NCBI GenBank assembly: GCA_003003925.1
Contig: PVWP01000002.1
Coordinates: 1 to 64,000 of the forward strand
Direction: 5' to 3'
Source: Aphanothece cf. minutissima CCALA 015
GTDB lineage: Bacteria; Cyanobacteriota; Cyanobacteriia; PCC-6307; Cyanobiaceae
DNA length: 64,000 nucleotides
This document shows positions 34,958 to 44,816 of the stretch, piece by piece. A model generated the notes under the pieces. The model ran no database searches, had not been told where the DNA came from, and saw only the letters and a program-made list of their open reading frames with translations. Both the position numbers and the translations under genes were made by a program. Each line of letters begins with the position of its first letter. Positions within the stretch are counted from its first letter, which is position 1.

Positions 34958-35024
34958 GGTTGTTTGCACTGTCTGGGCCGGCTCGCTTCTACCATCGTGC
35001 TGCGAAGCATCGCCGCCTGCGCCC

Positions 35025-36032
35025 TTGTCCACTTTCTCGACCGCTGAACGGGTGGAGCAGAGCGGGCACCCGCCCCTCACCAGCCATGACCCCCGGCGGC
35101 TGCGGCTGTTCTGCGGCAATGCCAACCCCGATCTGGCCCGGGAGATCGGCGCCTATCTCGGCGTTCCCGACGGCCCGCGGGTGATCAAGCGCTTCGCCGA
35201 CGGCGAGGTCTACATCCAGATCCAGGAGTCGATCCGCGGCTGCGACGTCTTCCTGATCCAGCCCACCTGTGCTCCGGTGAACGATCACCTGATGGAGCTG
35301 ATGATCATGGTGGACGCCTGCCGTCGGGCTTCGGCGCGCCAGATCACCGCCGTCATCCCCTACTACGGCTACGCCCGCGCCGACCGCAAGACCGCCGGCC
35401 GCGAATCGATCACCGCCAAGCTGGTGGCCAACCTGCTGGTCAAATCCGGCGTCGAGCGGGTGCTGGCCATGGACCTGCACTCCTCCCAGATCCAGGGCTA
35501 CTTCGACATCCCCTGCGACCACATCTACGGCTCCCCCGTGCTGGTCGACTACCTCGCCACCCGCGATCTCGGTGAGGTGGTGGTGGTCTCCCCCGACGTG
35601 GGCGGCGTGGCCCGGGCCCGGGCCTTCGCCAAGCAGATGAAGGATGCGCCCCTGGCCATCATCGACAAGCGCCGCTCCGGCCACAACGTGGCCGAGAGCC
35701 TCACCGTGATCGGCGATGTGGCTGGCAAGACGGCGATCCTGATCGACGACATGATCGACACCGGCGGCACCATCTGCCAGGGGGCCCGGCTGCTGCGGGC
35801 CCGCGGCGCCGCCCGGGTGCTGGCCTGCGCCACCCACGCCGTGTTCTCCCCCCCGGCCATCGAGCGCCTTTCCGAGCCGGGCCTGTTCGAGGAGGTGGTG
35901 GTCACCAACAGCATCCCCCTGGGCCCGGATCTCCACTTCCCCCAGCTGCGGGTGCTGTCGGTGGCCAACATGCTCGGTGAAGCCATCTGGCGCATCCACC
36001 AGGAGAGCTCGGTCAGCTCGATGTTCCGCTGA
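35025..36032 (+). CDS. prs: Ribose-phosphate pyrophosphokinase
   Basis: PRPP synthase makes 5-phosphoribosyl-1-diphosphate for nucleotide, His and Trp synthesis. The 335 residues contain KRFADGEVYIQIQESIRGCDVF, the ATP loop YARADRK, MDLHSSQIQGYF and the PRPP-binding loop LIDDMIDTGGTI. No ATG is available. The TTG at 35025 (STFSTAERVEQ) aligns with the usual start of cyanobacterial Prs; GTG at 35052 is possible. It is followed by the glycosidase gene after 11 bp. Confidence 0.95.
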   Translation: MSTFSTAERVEQSGHPPLTSHDPRRLRLFCGNANPDLAREIGAYLGVPDGPRVIKRFADGEVYIQIQESIRGCDVFLIQPTCAPVNDHLMELMIMVDACRRASARQITAVIPYYGYARADRKTAGRESITAKLVANLLVKSGVERVLAMDLHSSQIQGYFDIPCDHIYGSPVLVDYLATRDLGEVVVVSPDVGGVARARAFAKQMKDAPLAIIDKRRSGHNVAESLTVIGDVAGKTAILIDDMIDTGGTICQGARLLRARGAARVLACATHAVFSPPAIERLSEPGLFEEVVVTNSIPLGPDLHFPQLRVLSVANMLGEAIWRIHQESSVSSMFR

Positions 36033-36043
36033 GCGGCCCCGCC

Positions 36044-37297
36044 ATGGTCGCTCCCGAACCACCCGTCCGTCGGGTGCCCCTGAAGCGCTTCGCCCACCTC
36101 AAGCGCCACCTGCCGGTGCCCCTCACCGTGCTGGTCACAACCGTGCTGGCCCTCACCGTGGGAGCGCCCGCTCTTGCCGTCCCCCAGGGCCGCCTGCCGA
36201 AGAGCTTCGAGCGCCGCGTCGGGGTGTGGCTCACCAACAGCCCCAGCCCCCTCTACTACGACGCGACCCGCATCGAGACCGCCGTGGCGCAGCTCGATGC
36301 CGCCGGCTTCAACACCCTCTACCCCAACGTCTGGAGCCGGGGTGCCACCTTCCACCGCAGCCGCTGGGCGCCGCTGGAGCCGGCCCTGGCCCGCTCCAAT
36401 CCCGGCCTCGACCCCATCTGCCGCTTCACCAAGGCCGCCCATCGCCGCGGCATGCAGGTGATCCCCTGGTTCGAGTACGGCCTGATGGAGCCGGCCGATG
36501 CGGAGGTCGTTGAGCGGAACCCGGAATGGGTGCTGCGCCGCTCCGACGGCAGTGCCCTCTACGCCATGCATGGCGCCAACCTCAAGACCTCCCCGCTCAG
36601 GGACCTGCGGGTGTGGCTGAACCCGGCCCACCCCGGGGTGCGGGCCCGCTTCATCGGACTGATCAAGGAGATCGTCCAGCGCTGCAGCGTGGACGGCATC
36701 CAGCTCGACGACCACTTCGCCTGGCCGGTGGAGCTGGGCTACGACCCCTACACCCGCGCCCTCTACCTGGCGGACACCGGCCGGGAGCCGCCCACCAACT
36801 TCAACGACCGCTACTGGATGAAGTGGCGCCGCCAGCAGCTCACCGCCCTGCTGCGGGAACTGCGGGCCACCCTGCAGGAGGTGGGCGGTCCGCGGCGCAC
36901 GGTGATCAGCCTCTCGCCCGGCCCCTTCCGCTTCGCCTACAACCACTGGCTGCAGGACTGGGAGCTCTGGGCCCTGGGCGAACTGGTCGACGACCTGATC
37001 GTCCAGAACTACGCCTACTCAGTGAAGGGGTTCTCCCGCGACCTCGACCAGCCGGCGCTGGTGAAGGCCCGCCGCTGGGGCATGCCCGTGGAGATCGGCA
37101 TCCTCTCCGGCTTCGGCGGCCGCACCCCCGACATGGCCACCCTGGAGCAGAAGGTGCGTCTCTCCGCCGCCCGGGGCCACGGGGTGATCTTCTTCTACTG
37201 GGAGGGGCTCTGGGGCCAGCACGCCGGTCCGGAGGGGGCCGCCTTCCGCCAGGCCGCCTTCCGGCGCCTCAACCGCGAGGTGTTCGGCGGACGCTAG
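36044..37297 (+). CDS. Exported GHL10-type glycoside hydrolase-like protein
   Basis: The 417 residues have a positively charged start and a signal peptide (VLVTTVLALTVGAPALA), so the protein is exported. The rest is a TIM-barrel of the GHL10/DUF187 family: GVWLTNSP, AGFNTLYPNVWSRG, MQVIPWFEYGLM, CSVDGIQLDDHF with likely acidic catalytic residues, and GVIFFYWEGLWG. Substrates of cyanobacterial members are unknown; a cell-envelope polysaccharide is likely. Its TAG overlaps the stop of pepN in the sequence CTAG. Confidence 0.82.
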   Translation: MVAPEPPVRRVPLKRFAHLKRHLPVPLTVLVTTVLALTVGAPALAVPQGRLPKSFERRVGVWLTNSPSPLYYDATRIETAVAQLDAAGFNTLYPNVWSRGATFHRSRWAPLEPALARSNPGLDPICRFTKAAHRRGMQVIPWFEYGLMEPADAEVVERNPEWVLRRSDGSALYAMHGANLKTSPLRDLRVWLNPAHPGVRARFIGLIKEIVQRCSVDGIQLDDHFAWPVELGYDPYTRALYLADTGREPPTNFNDRYWMKWRRQQLTALLRELRATLQEVGGPRRTVISLSPGPFRFAYNHWLQDWELWALGELVDDLIVQNYAYSVKGFSRDLDQPALVKARRWGMPVEIGILSGFGGRTPDMATLEQKVRLSAARGHGVIFFYWEGLWGQHAGPEGAAFRQAAFRRLNREVFGGR

Positions 37298-40023
37298 CCG
37301 TCCCCGCCGGCCGCTCCAAGGCATTGGCCCACCACCTCACGGGTGTTGGTGGAGAGCTCCGCCGCCGCCAGTCCCTCGAGGGCCTGCCGCATCCGCTGCC
37401 GCCGGTCGGGGCCGTAGCTCTGCCAGCGGCTGAACACCTTGGCCATCCGCGAGGCCGTGATCGGGTTGCGCTGGTCGAGGGCGGCGATCTGGCCGGCCAT
37501 GAAGCGGTAGCCGCTGCCGTCGGCGGCATGGAACACCGGCGGATTGCCCGCCAGCCCCCCCAGCACCGCCCGCACCGCGTTGGGCGCCGCCGGATCGAAG
37601 CGGGGATGGTCGAGCAGCCGCTGCACCCGCTCCAGCCCATCGGCGAAGGGGGCGGACGCCTCCAGGGCGAACCAGGAATCGAGGATCACCGGCTTGTCCT
37701 CCCAGCGGGCGTAGAAGGCGTCCACCGCCTCCTGGCGGGCCGGGATCGGATGGTCCTGCAGCGCCCGCAGGCCGGCCCGGGCCAGGGTCATCGAGGGGCC
37801 ATCCACCGCCGCGCGGGCCGCCGCGATCGCCGCCGGTGACCCGGCCGCCACCCGCCAGCTCCAGATCGAGCCCGTCAGCATCCGGTCGCCCACCCCCTCT
37901 GGCCAGGCCAGCGACCACTGGGCGCTGACCCGCTCCAGGGCCCGCTCCAGGGGGTCGGCCAGGGCCTCGCCGAAGCGGCGGCGCAGGGCCTGCAGGGCGG
38001 CGAACAGGGCCGGCGGATCGGGCTCCGGCGCGCCATCCTCCAGTTCGGCCAGGCCCGGCAGGGCGAGCAGCACGCTGCGGCTGGCCTCCGAGAGGGAGGG
38101 ATCGGCCAGGATCCGCTCGAAGGCGGCGATCAGGGCGTCCTCCAGCCCCCCATCCACCCGGCCGGCGGCGCGGCGCAGCAGGGCCCGGCGCAGCAGCACC
38201 TGGCCCGCATCCCAGCGGGCGAAGGGGTCGCTGTCGGCGGCCAGCAGGTGCACCAGCTCGCTGGAGGGACGCCCCAAGGCCACCTTCACCGGCGCCGAGA
38301 ACTGGCGCAGCAGGGAGAGGGCCGGCGGCGGTGACTGGGCCGGCAGCCCCTCGAAGCGGAACACCTGCTCCTCCTGATCGATCAGCAGCAGCCGGGTGCC
38401 CGCCCCCCAGCGGCGGCCCAGCAGGGGCGCCGCGCCATGGTCCGGGTCCTCGGCCACCAGCCGCATCGGCAGGGGCTGGCCCGCCTGGCCCACCAGGCCC
38501 ACGGCCAGGGGGATCACCAGGGGCTGCTTGTGGGGCTGGCCCGGGGTGGCGGGGGTGGACTGGCGCACGAACAGCTCCAGGGTCCCGGCCGCCTTGTTCC
38601 AGCGGCGCCGGATCCGCAGCACCGGCGTGCCCGCCTGGTGGTACCAGCGGCGGAACTGCCCGAAATCGAAGGGCGGCAGGCGGCAGCTGTCGTCGAGTTC
38701 ACCGGCGGCATCCTGCATCGCCTGCACGAAGTCCTCGCAGGTGGCGGCGGTGCCGTCGTGGCGCTCGACGTACAGCGCCACACCCCGCTGGAAGGTCTCT
38801 TCCCCCAGCAGGGTGTGCAGCACCCGGATCACCTCCGATCCCTTTTCGTAGATCGTGGTGGTATAGAAATTATCGATCGCCTGGTAGTGGTCCGGCTGCA
38901 CCGGATGGGCCGTCGGTCCCGCATCCTCCCGGAACTGGGTGTTGCGCAGCATCGCCACGTTCTCGATCCGGTTGAGCGCATGGCCATGCAGATCGGCCGA
39001 GAAGCTCTGATCCCGGAAGACGGTGAGGCCCTCCTTCAGCGACAGCTGGAACCAGTCGCGGCAGGTGATGCGGTTGCCCGTCCAGTTGTGGAAGTACTCA
39101 TGGGCGATCACACTTTCGATCCGCTCCAGCTCGCCATCGGTGGCCGTGGCGGCATCAGCCAGCACCAGCTTGGAGTTGAAGATGTTGAGGCTCTTGTTCT
39201 CCATCGCGCCCATGTTGAAGTGACGCACCGCAACGATGTTGTATTCGTCGAGGTCGTAGGCCAGGCCATAGACGCGCTCGTCCCACTCCATCGCCCGCTT
39301 CAGGGACGCCATGGCGTGGGCGGTGAAGGGGGCATCGCCCGGCTCCACGTGCAGACGCAGCTGCACGGTGCGGCCGTCAGCGGTGAGGAACGTGTCGCGC
39401 ACCTCCTCCAGCCGGCCCGCTACCAGGGCGAACAGATAGGAGGGCTTGGGGAAGGGGTCGTCCCAGACGGCGTAGTGACGGGCTTCTCCGCCTGGCCCGG
39501 GGGGCAGGTCGCCGGCCTCGATGCCGTTGCCATTGGAGAGCAGCACCGGGCAGCTGTCCCGGTCGGCCTCGATCCGCACCCGGAAGCGGCTCAGCAGGTC
39601 GGGGCGATCCGGGTGGTAAGTGATGCGGCGGAAGCCCTCCGCCTCGCACTGGGTGGTGACCATCCCGCCGCTCACGTAGAGCCCCTCGAGGCTGGTGTTC
39701 GCCCATGGATCGAGCCACACCGTGCTGGTGAGCACGAACGGCCGTTGGGGCGGCTGCAGCACCAGCAGCCGGTCGTCCTCGATCGTGAAGGCCCCGGCGT
39801 CCAGGGACACGCCATCGAGCGCCAGGGCCCGCAGCTCCAGATCCACCCCCCGCAGCTCCAGCGGGTCAGCCGCCACCTCCGGCCCCTCCGGCGCGCCGGG
39901 CCTGGGCAGGAACGCCAGCCGCGCCTCCACCAGGGCATGGTCGGCGAACAGGCGCACCGTCAGGTCGGTGCGCTCCAGCAGGTAGGGCGCCGGACGGTAG
40001 TCGACGAGGCGGACGAGGGTCAT
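37294..40023 (-). CDS. pepN: Aminopeptidase N
   Basis: This M1 zinc metallopeptidase removes N-terminal residues from peptides. The 909 residues contain the GAMEN substrate motif near 270 and the zinc site HEYFH near 305, with the third ligand Glu in LKEGLTVF. Length is slightly above the usual 870. The N-terminus TLVRLVDYRPAPYLLERTDL resembles gammaproteobacterial-type PepN. It is convergent with the glycosidase gene, the two stops sharing CTAG. Confidence 0.95.
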   Translation of the reverse strand: MTLVRLVDYRPAPYLLERTDLTVRLFADHALVEARLAFLPRPGAPEGPEVAADPLELRGVDLELRALALDGVSLDAGAFTIEDDRLLVLQPPQRPFVLTSTVWLDPWANTSLEGLYVSGGMVTTQCEAEGFRRITYHPDRPDLLSRFRVRIEADRDSCPVLLSNGNGIEAGDLPPGPGGEARHYAVWDDPFPKPSYLFALVAGRLEEVRDTFLTADGRTVQLRLHVEPGDAPFTAHAMASLKRAMEWDERVYGLAYDLDEYNIVAVRHFNMGAMENKSLNIFNSKLVLADAATATDGELERIESVIAHEYFHNWTGNRITCRDWFQLSLKEGLTVFRDQSFSADLHGHALNRIENVAMLRNTQFREDAGPTAHPVQPDHYQAIDNFYTTTIYEKGSEVIRVLHTLLGEETFQRGVALYVERHDGTAATCEDFVQAMQDAAGELDDSCRLPPFDFGQFRRWYHQAGTPVLRIRRRWNKAAGTLELFVRQSTPATPGQPHKQPLVIPLAVGLVGQAGQPLPMRLVAEDPDHGAAPLLGRRWGAGTRLLLIDQEEQVFRFEGLPAQSPPPALSLLRQFSAPVKVALGRPSSELVHLLAADSDPFARWDAGQVLLRRALLRRAAGRVDGGLEDALIAAFERILADPSLSEASRSVLLALPGLAELEDGAPEPDPPALFAALQALRRRFGEALADPLERALERVSAQWSLAWPEGVGDRMLTGSIWSWRVAAGSPAAIAAARAAVDGPSMTLARAGLRALQDHPIPARQEAVDAFYARWEDKPVILDSWFALEASAPFADGLERVQRLLDHPRFDPAAPNAVRAVLGGLAGNPPVFHAADGSGYRFMAGQIAALDQRNPITASRMAKVFSRWQSYGPDRRQRMRQALEGLAAAELSTNTREVVGQCLGAAGGDG

Positions 40024-40030
40024 CCCAGGC

Positions 40031-40507
40031 TTACCTGGGGGCCGCCGGAGTGGCAGGAGCCGGGGCCCCAGGCCGGGCCGCGCCCTGCTGCTTGATGGCG
40101 TCCTGAACCTTCTTCATGACGTCGGCCGGCACCTCCTTGGGGCAGATCTCGGCGGCACCGAGCACGGCCGAGTTGATGGCGCCGCGGCGCAGCTCCTCGA
40201 TGGTGAGGGCCTTGGTGCCCACCTGCTGGATCTCGCCCTTGTGCTGGCCGAGGATCAGCTGGGCGATGGTTTCGCCGGCGATGCCCACCGATTTCTCGAA
40301 GTCGACGCCGGCGGCGCGGGAGATGCAGACGTTCACGGCGCCGATGCGGGTGTAGAGCCCCATCTCGGCGGGGGTGGCCGGTGCCGCCTGGGCGGCCAGA
40401 GGTGCCAGCAGCAGCGGCATGGCGACCAGGGGCGCCAGCAGCGGCCGGGAGCGGCGGAGCAGGAGAGACAAGGGGTAGGGGATCCGTGAGCCACCATCGT
40501 GCTGCAT
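40031..40507 (-). CDS. Secreted hypothetical protein
   Basis: The 158 residues start with a basic segment and a signal peptide ending in LAAQA. A mature part of about 115 residues follows with two Cys (VNVCISRAAGVDF and AAEICPKEVP) and an Ala/Pro-rich tail. The GETIAQLILGQHKGEIQQVG region looks conserved-type, but I cannot assign a function. It sits 7 bp upstream of pepN on the same strand, so it may be cotranscribed. Confidence 0.65.
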   Translation of the reverse strand: MQHDGGSRIPYPLSLLLRRSRPLLAPLVAMPLLLAPLAAQAAPATPAEMGLYTRIGAVNVCISRAAGVDFEKSVGIAGETIAQLILGQHKGEIQQVGTKALTIEELRRGAINSAVLGAAEICPKEVPADVMKKVQDAIKQQGAARPGAPAPATPAAPR

Positions 40508-40584
40508 CGCAGCAGCCGCCACACCCGCCGCTGAGACCGCTCCGCGAGGCGGCCCAGTCGCCGGGGCCCCGGCCCTGACAGCGA

Positions 40585-41142
40585 TTAACCGATCGGCTCT
40601 CCCGCCGGCTCCAGCCGGATCTCGTGGTGGTGCTCCACCAGCTCGAGGCTGCCGTGGCGCCAGGTGTGGATCGAGCGGGAGCGGTAGCGGTCCTGGTCCA
40701 CCAGGCGGATCTGTTCCAGCACTTCCCAGTCGTCGTAATGCGACTGGAACGCCATGGTGTGCTCATCGATCTGGCGGATCTGGCTGACCGTGGGGGCCCC
40801 CGCCAGGTAGCCGCAGCTGCGGCGCAGCTGGTGACCGCACAGCCAGGCTTCCATCGTGCCCTCGGGCCGGTAGTCGGGCTTGGTGTCGAAGAACGGCTGG
40901 TGGCCCTCCGCCCACCAGGTGAACCGGTAGCCCTCATCCCCGTCTACCAGTTCGCGGTGGACCTCGATGCGCAGGTTCATGTCCACCCGTAGCACCGCGT
41001 CGTCCTCGGTGAAGAAATAGGTGCGGCGCGAGCGCCAGAGCCCCAGGTTGCGGGCGAACCAGCGCCGCAGGCTGGTGTCGAGGCGGATGCGGCTCTGCAC
41101 GGCAGGAACCCTGGAGAGACCGGGCTGGGTCGGTGTGGTCAT
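40585..41142 (-). CDS. CpeS/CpcS-like phycobiliprotein lyase fold protein
   Basis: The 185 residues contain WFARNLGLWRSRRTYFF, which resembles the FFxxSxGxWxSxRTxxxL opening of CpcS/CpeS bilin lyases. An alternating beta-barrel pattern with a late YRSRSIHTWRHG strand follows. Lyases of this kind attach bilins to phycobiliprotein Cys residues. Similarity outside the first motif is loose, so it could be a lipocalin-fold relative with another ligand. The ATG at 41142 diverges from sasA. Confidence 0.55.
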   Translation of the reverse strand: MTTPTQPGLSRVPAVQSRIRLDTSLRRWFARNLGLWRSRRTYFFTEDDAVLRVDMNLRIEVHRELVDGDEGYRFTWWAEGHQPFFDTKPDYRPEGTMEAWLCGHQLRRSCGYLAGAPTVSQIRQIDEHTMAFQSHYDDWEVLEQIRLVDQDRYRSRSIHTWRHGSLELVEHHHEIRLEPAGEPIG

Positions 41143-41246
41143 GGCGGGCCCACCCAGGCGCACGGACGCGATCCCTGAAGTGCTAGCGACGTTTCCGGGT
41201 TCTGCCCAAAACCCCATAAGGTTGGGGCGTTGCCGCATCCCTGCCT

Positions 41247-42482
41247 TTGCCGGTCCTGGGGGAGCCCGATTTCCCGCCCTTGCCGTCGTCGCCGTCGCCG
41301 CCGCCCCCGGCGGTGGCCGAGGCCGGCCCCGTCACCGGTGAGGCCCAGAAACCGCTCAAGCTGCTGCTGGTGGCGGCCCGCCATCACATGGCCTCCGCCG
41401 ACCTGCGGGCCCTGCTGGCCTTCCTGCAATCGGAGGACTGCACCTGCAAGGTCTCCCTCCAGGTGGCCGATCCGGCCGACCATCCCGAGCTGCTGGAACT
41501 GCACCGGCTGGTGGCCACCCCGGCCCTGATCAAGCTCGATCCCCTGCCCAAGCAGGTCTTCGCCGGCAACACCCTGGCCCAGCAGCTGCGCATCTGGCTG
41601 CCCCGCTGGCAGCAGATGGAGGTGGTCACCACCCTGGGACTCAGCCTGCGGCCGGCGGAGATGGATGGCAGCCGCAGCCAGCGGGAGGTGCAGCTCGAGG
41701 ACCAGCTGCTGGTGCTGCGTCAGGAGAACGAAACCCTGATCGAGCGGCTGGGCGTCCAGGAACGGCTGCTGCGCATGGTGGCCCACGAGCTGCGCACCCC
41801 CCTCACCGCCGCCAAGCTGGCCCTGCAGAGCCATGCCCTGGGCCAGATCGACGAGAGCCGCTTCCGCGACGTGCTCAACCGCCGGCTCGATGACATCGAG
41901 GCCCTCTCCCGGGACCTGCTGGAGGTGGGCACCACCCGCTGGGAGGCCCTGTTCAACCCCCAGCGCCTGGACCTGAGCCAGGTGGCCGCCGAGGCCATCC
42001 TGGAGCTGGAGAAGCTCTGGGTGGGCCGGGGGCTGCAGCTGGTCACCGACATCCCCGCCGACCTGCCCGACGTCCACGCCGACCAGCGGCGCATGCGCCA
42101 GGTGTTCCTCAACCTGCTGGAGAACGCCCTCAAGTTCACCCCCGACGGCGGCAAGGTGAGCCTCAGCCTCATGCACCGCACCAGCCAGTGGGTGCAGGTG
42201 AGCATCTGCGACAGCGGCCCGGGGATTCCCCGTGAGGAGCAGCACCGCATCTTCCAGGACCGGGTGCGGCTGCCCCAGACCTCCGGCACCACCTCCGGCT
42301 TCGGCGTGGGCCTGTCGGTGTGCCGCCGCATCGCCGAGGTGCATGGGGGCCGCATCTGGGTGGTGTCCGAGCCGGGTGAGGGCGCCTGCTTCAACTTCAC
42401 CGTGCCGGTCTGGACCGGCCAGAGCTCCCCGGAACCGGACCGTTCCGCCCCCGGTCGGCCCGCCGCCGAGGACCTTCCTTGA
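41247..42482 (+). CDS. sasA: Circadian clock output histidine kinase SasA
   Basis: SasA binds KaiC through its KaiB-like N-terminus and phosphorylates RpaA to drive circadian transcription. The 411 residues have the KaiB-like domain at about 36-125 ([18 protein letters not shown]). The HisKA domain follows with phosphoacceptor His180 (VAHELRTPL), then the ATPase motifs [16 protein letters not shown] and GFGVGLSV. The start is TTG at 41247. TAAGGT at 41217-41222 could be its -10. The N-terminal 35 residues are Pro-rich and unusually long. Confidence 0.95.
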   Translation: MPVLGEPDFPPLPSSPSPPPPAVAEAGPVTGEAQKPLKLLLVAARHHMASADLRALLAFLQSEDCTCKVSLQVADPADHPELLELHRLVATPALIKLDPLPKQVFAGNTLAQQLRIWLPRWQQMEVVTTLGLSLRPAEMDGSRSQREVQLEDQLLVLRQENETLIERLGVQERLLRMVAHELRTPLTAAKLALQSHALGQIDESRFRDVLNRRLDDIEALSRDLLEVGTTRWEALFNPQRLDLSQVAAEAILELEKLWVGRGLQLVTDIPADLPDVHADQRRMRQVFLNLLENALKFTPDGGKVSLSLMHRTSQWVQVSICDSGPGIPREEQHRIFQDRVRLPQTSGTTSGFGVGLSVCRRIAEVHGGRIWVVSEPGEGACFNFTVPVWTGQSSPEPDRSAPGRPAAEDLP

Positions 42483-42546
42483 CGAAGGGTCCCTCCGGCC
42501 CGTAGCGTCCAGCACATCAGATCGGCGCTAAGCCGGCTGTGGCCTC

Positions 42547-42619
42547 GCCCCCATCGTCTAGAGGCCTAGGACACCTCCCTTTCACGGAGGCGACAGGGGT
42601 TCGAATCCCCTTGGGGGTA
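42547..42619 (+). tRNA. trnE: tRNA-Glu (anticodon TTC)
   Basis: The cloverleaf is readable. The acceptor stem GCCCCCA pairs with TGGGGGT. The anticodon stem CCTCC/GGAGG holds the loop CTTTCAC with anticodon TTC. The T arm reads AGGGG-TTCGAAT-CCCCT. The CCA end is not encoded. In cyanobacteria this tRNA also supplies glutamate for tetrapyrrole synthesis. Confidence 0.95.
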
Positions 42620-42734
42620 TGCATCGGTTCCGGGCTCGGGGCGGTTTCGTCCTGACCCGCGCCACTTTTTCAGAGCTGCTGTTCCGCAGCTTGCACGCCA
42701 TGCCGTTGGCAGCATGGCCGTATGGTGAAGAGCC

Positions 42735-43253
42735 TCAGAGCAGCTGGGCGCGGCGCTGGGCTTCCCGCTGCACACCCCGCAGGTTGCTGGCCAGATCCTC
42801 CTTGAGCCGCTGCTCGATCAGGCCGATCGGCATGCCCGGCTTGCCCTGGACGGTGAGGTCGTAGAGGAGCCAGGTGCTGGTGGCGTCGACGCCCACCTGC
42901 CAGACGCCCTGGAAGCAGCGGAAATCGCCCTCCAGCATCCGGAAGGCCAGGCGCCCCTGCTCGGGTTCCTCGCTGAGCTCCAGCTGGACACGGGCACTGA
43001 AGCGCAGACCGCAGAACTGCTGGGTGCCCACCTGCTCCAGGGCCACCAGGTTGCCGCGGCGCCAAAGCTGGCGGGAGCTGGCGAGATTGGGAATGAAACG
43101 GTCGAGGTGGTCGTAGTCGGTGAGCACCGCCCAGATCCACTCCGGGGCGAGATCGAGGCGCAGCTGCACCGCCAGGCGCCGGGTGCCCTGGGGGAGACGC
43201 TCCATCTCCTGCTGAATCGTGTCGAGGGCGCAACTGGCCTCTCTGGCGACCAT
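42735..43253 (-). CDS. SRPBCC-fold (polyketide cyclase/START-like) protein
   Basis: The 172 residues form a lipid-binding SRPBCC domain: LDLAPEWIWAVLTDYDHLDRFIPNL, then FQGVWQVGVDATSTWLLYDL and a C-terminal helix (LKEDLASNLRGVQREAQ). These proteins bind hydrophobic ligands; the ligand is unknown here. ATG 43253 was chosen; a longer TTG start at 43385 adds 44 residues of low-complexity-like sequence and would leave little room for the petH promoter. Confidence 0.75.
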   Translation of the reverse strand: MVAREASCALDTIQQEMERLPQGTRRLAVQLRLDLAPEWIWAVLTDYDHLDRFIPNLASSRQLWRRGNLVALEQVGTQQFCGLRFSARVQLELSEEPEQGRLAFRMLEGDFRCFQGVWQVGVDATSTWLLYDLTVQGKPGMPIGLIEQRLKEDLASNLRGVQREAQRRAQLL

Positions 43254-43390
43254 GGCCTCGGTTGACGGGAGGTGCACGGGGCTGGGAAACGACGCCAGAA
43301 GCTGTGCCAAGACGGATCGGAGCTCGCTCGGGGCTTGCGTGAGGGTGGCAGCGGTCGGCACCGGGAATGGTGCGACGGAACACAAACTAA

Positions 43391-44656
<1,266 letters not shown>

Positions 44657-44686
44657 ACCCCACGCCCCCAGGGGCCGTCGACCCAG

Positions 44687-44710
44687 GGCCCGCCACCGGC
44701 GGGCCTTTTT
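44687..44710 (+). terminator. Rho-independent terminator of petH
   Basis: A perfect eight-base stem, GGCCCGCC/GGCGGGCC with a three-base loop, is followed by TTTTT. It lies 30 bp after the petH stop and is the clearest intrinsic terminator in the window. Confidence 0.9.
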
Positions 44711-44816
44711 CATGGGGGACGATCCGAGAATGCACACACCGGCAGGGTCCCTGTGGCGGCGATGCAGCGGGAGGCCTGCGCCGCCGTTAAACCAGGGGTG
44801 ACCGGACGCCCTCCCC

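Noticed and set aside
37294..40095. Long open frames antisense to pepN and other genes
   Set aside because: They are typical shadows of GC-rich coding DNA and show no protein-family motifs.
34986..40507. Thirteen-base match GCAGCACGATGGT before the gene at 34957 and at the start of the gene at 40507
   Set aside because: One copy lies inside coding sequence and the match is short for GC-rich DNA; probably chance.
42547..42619. tRNA-Glu as an integration site for the defence island
   Set aside because: The island lies more than 10 kb away, and no integrase or repeated tRNA 3' end was found.
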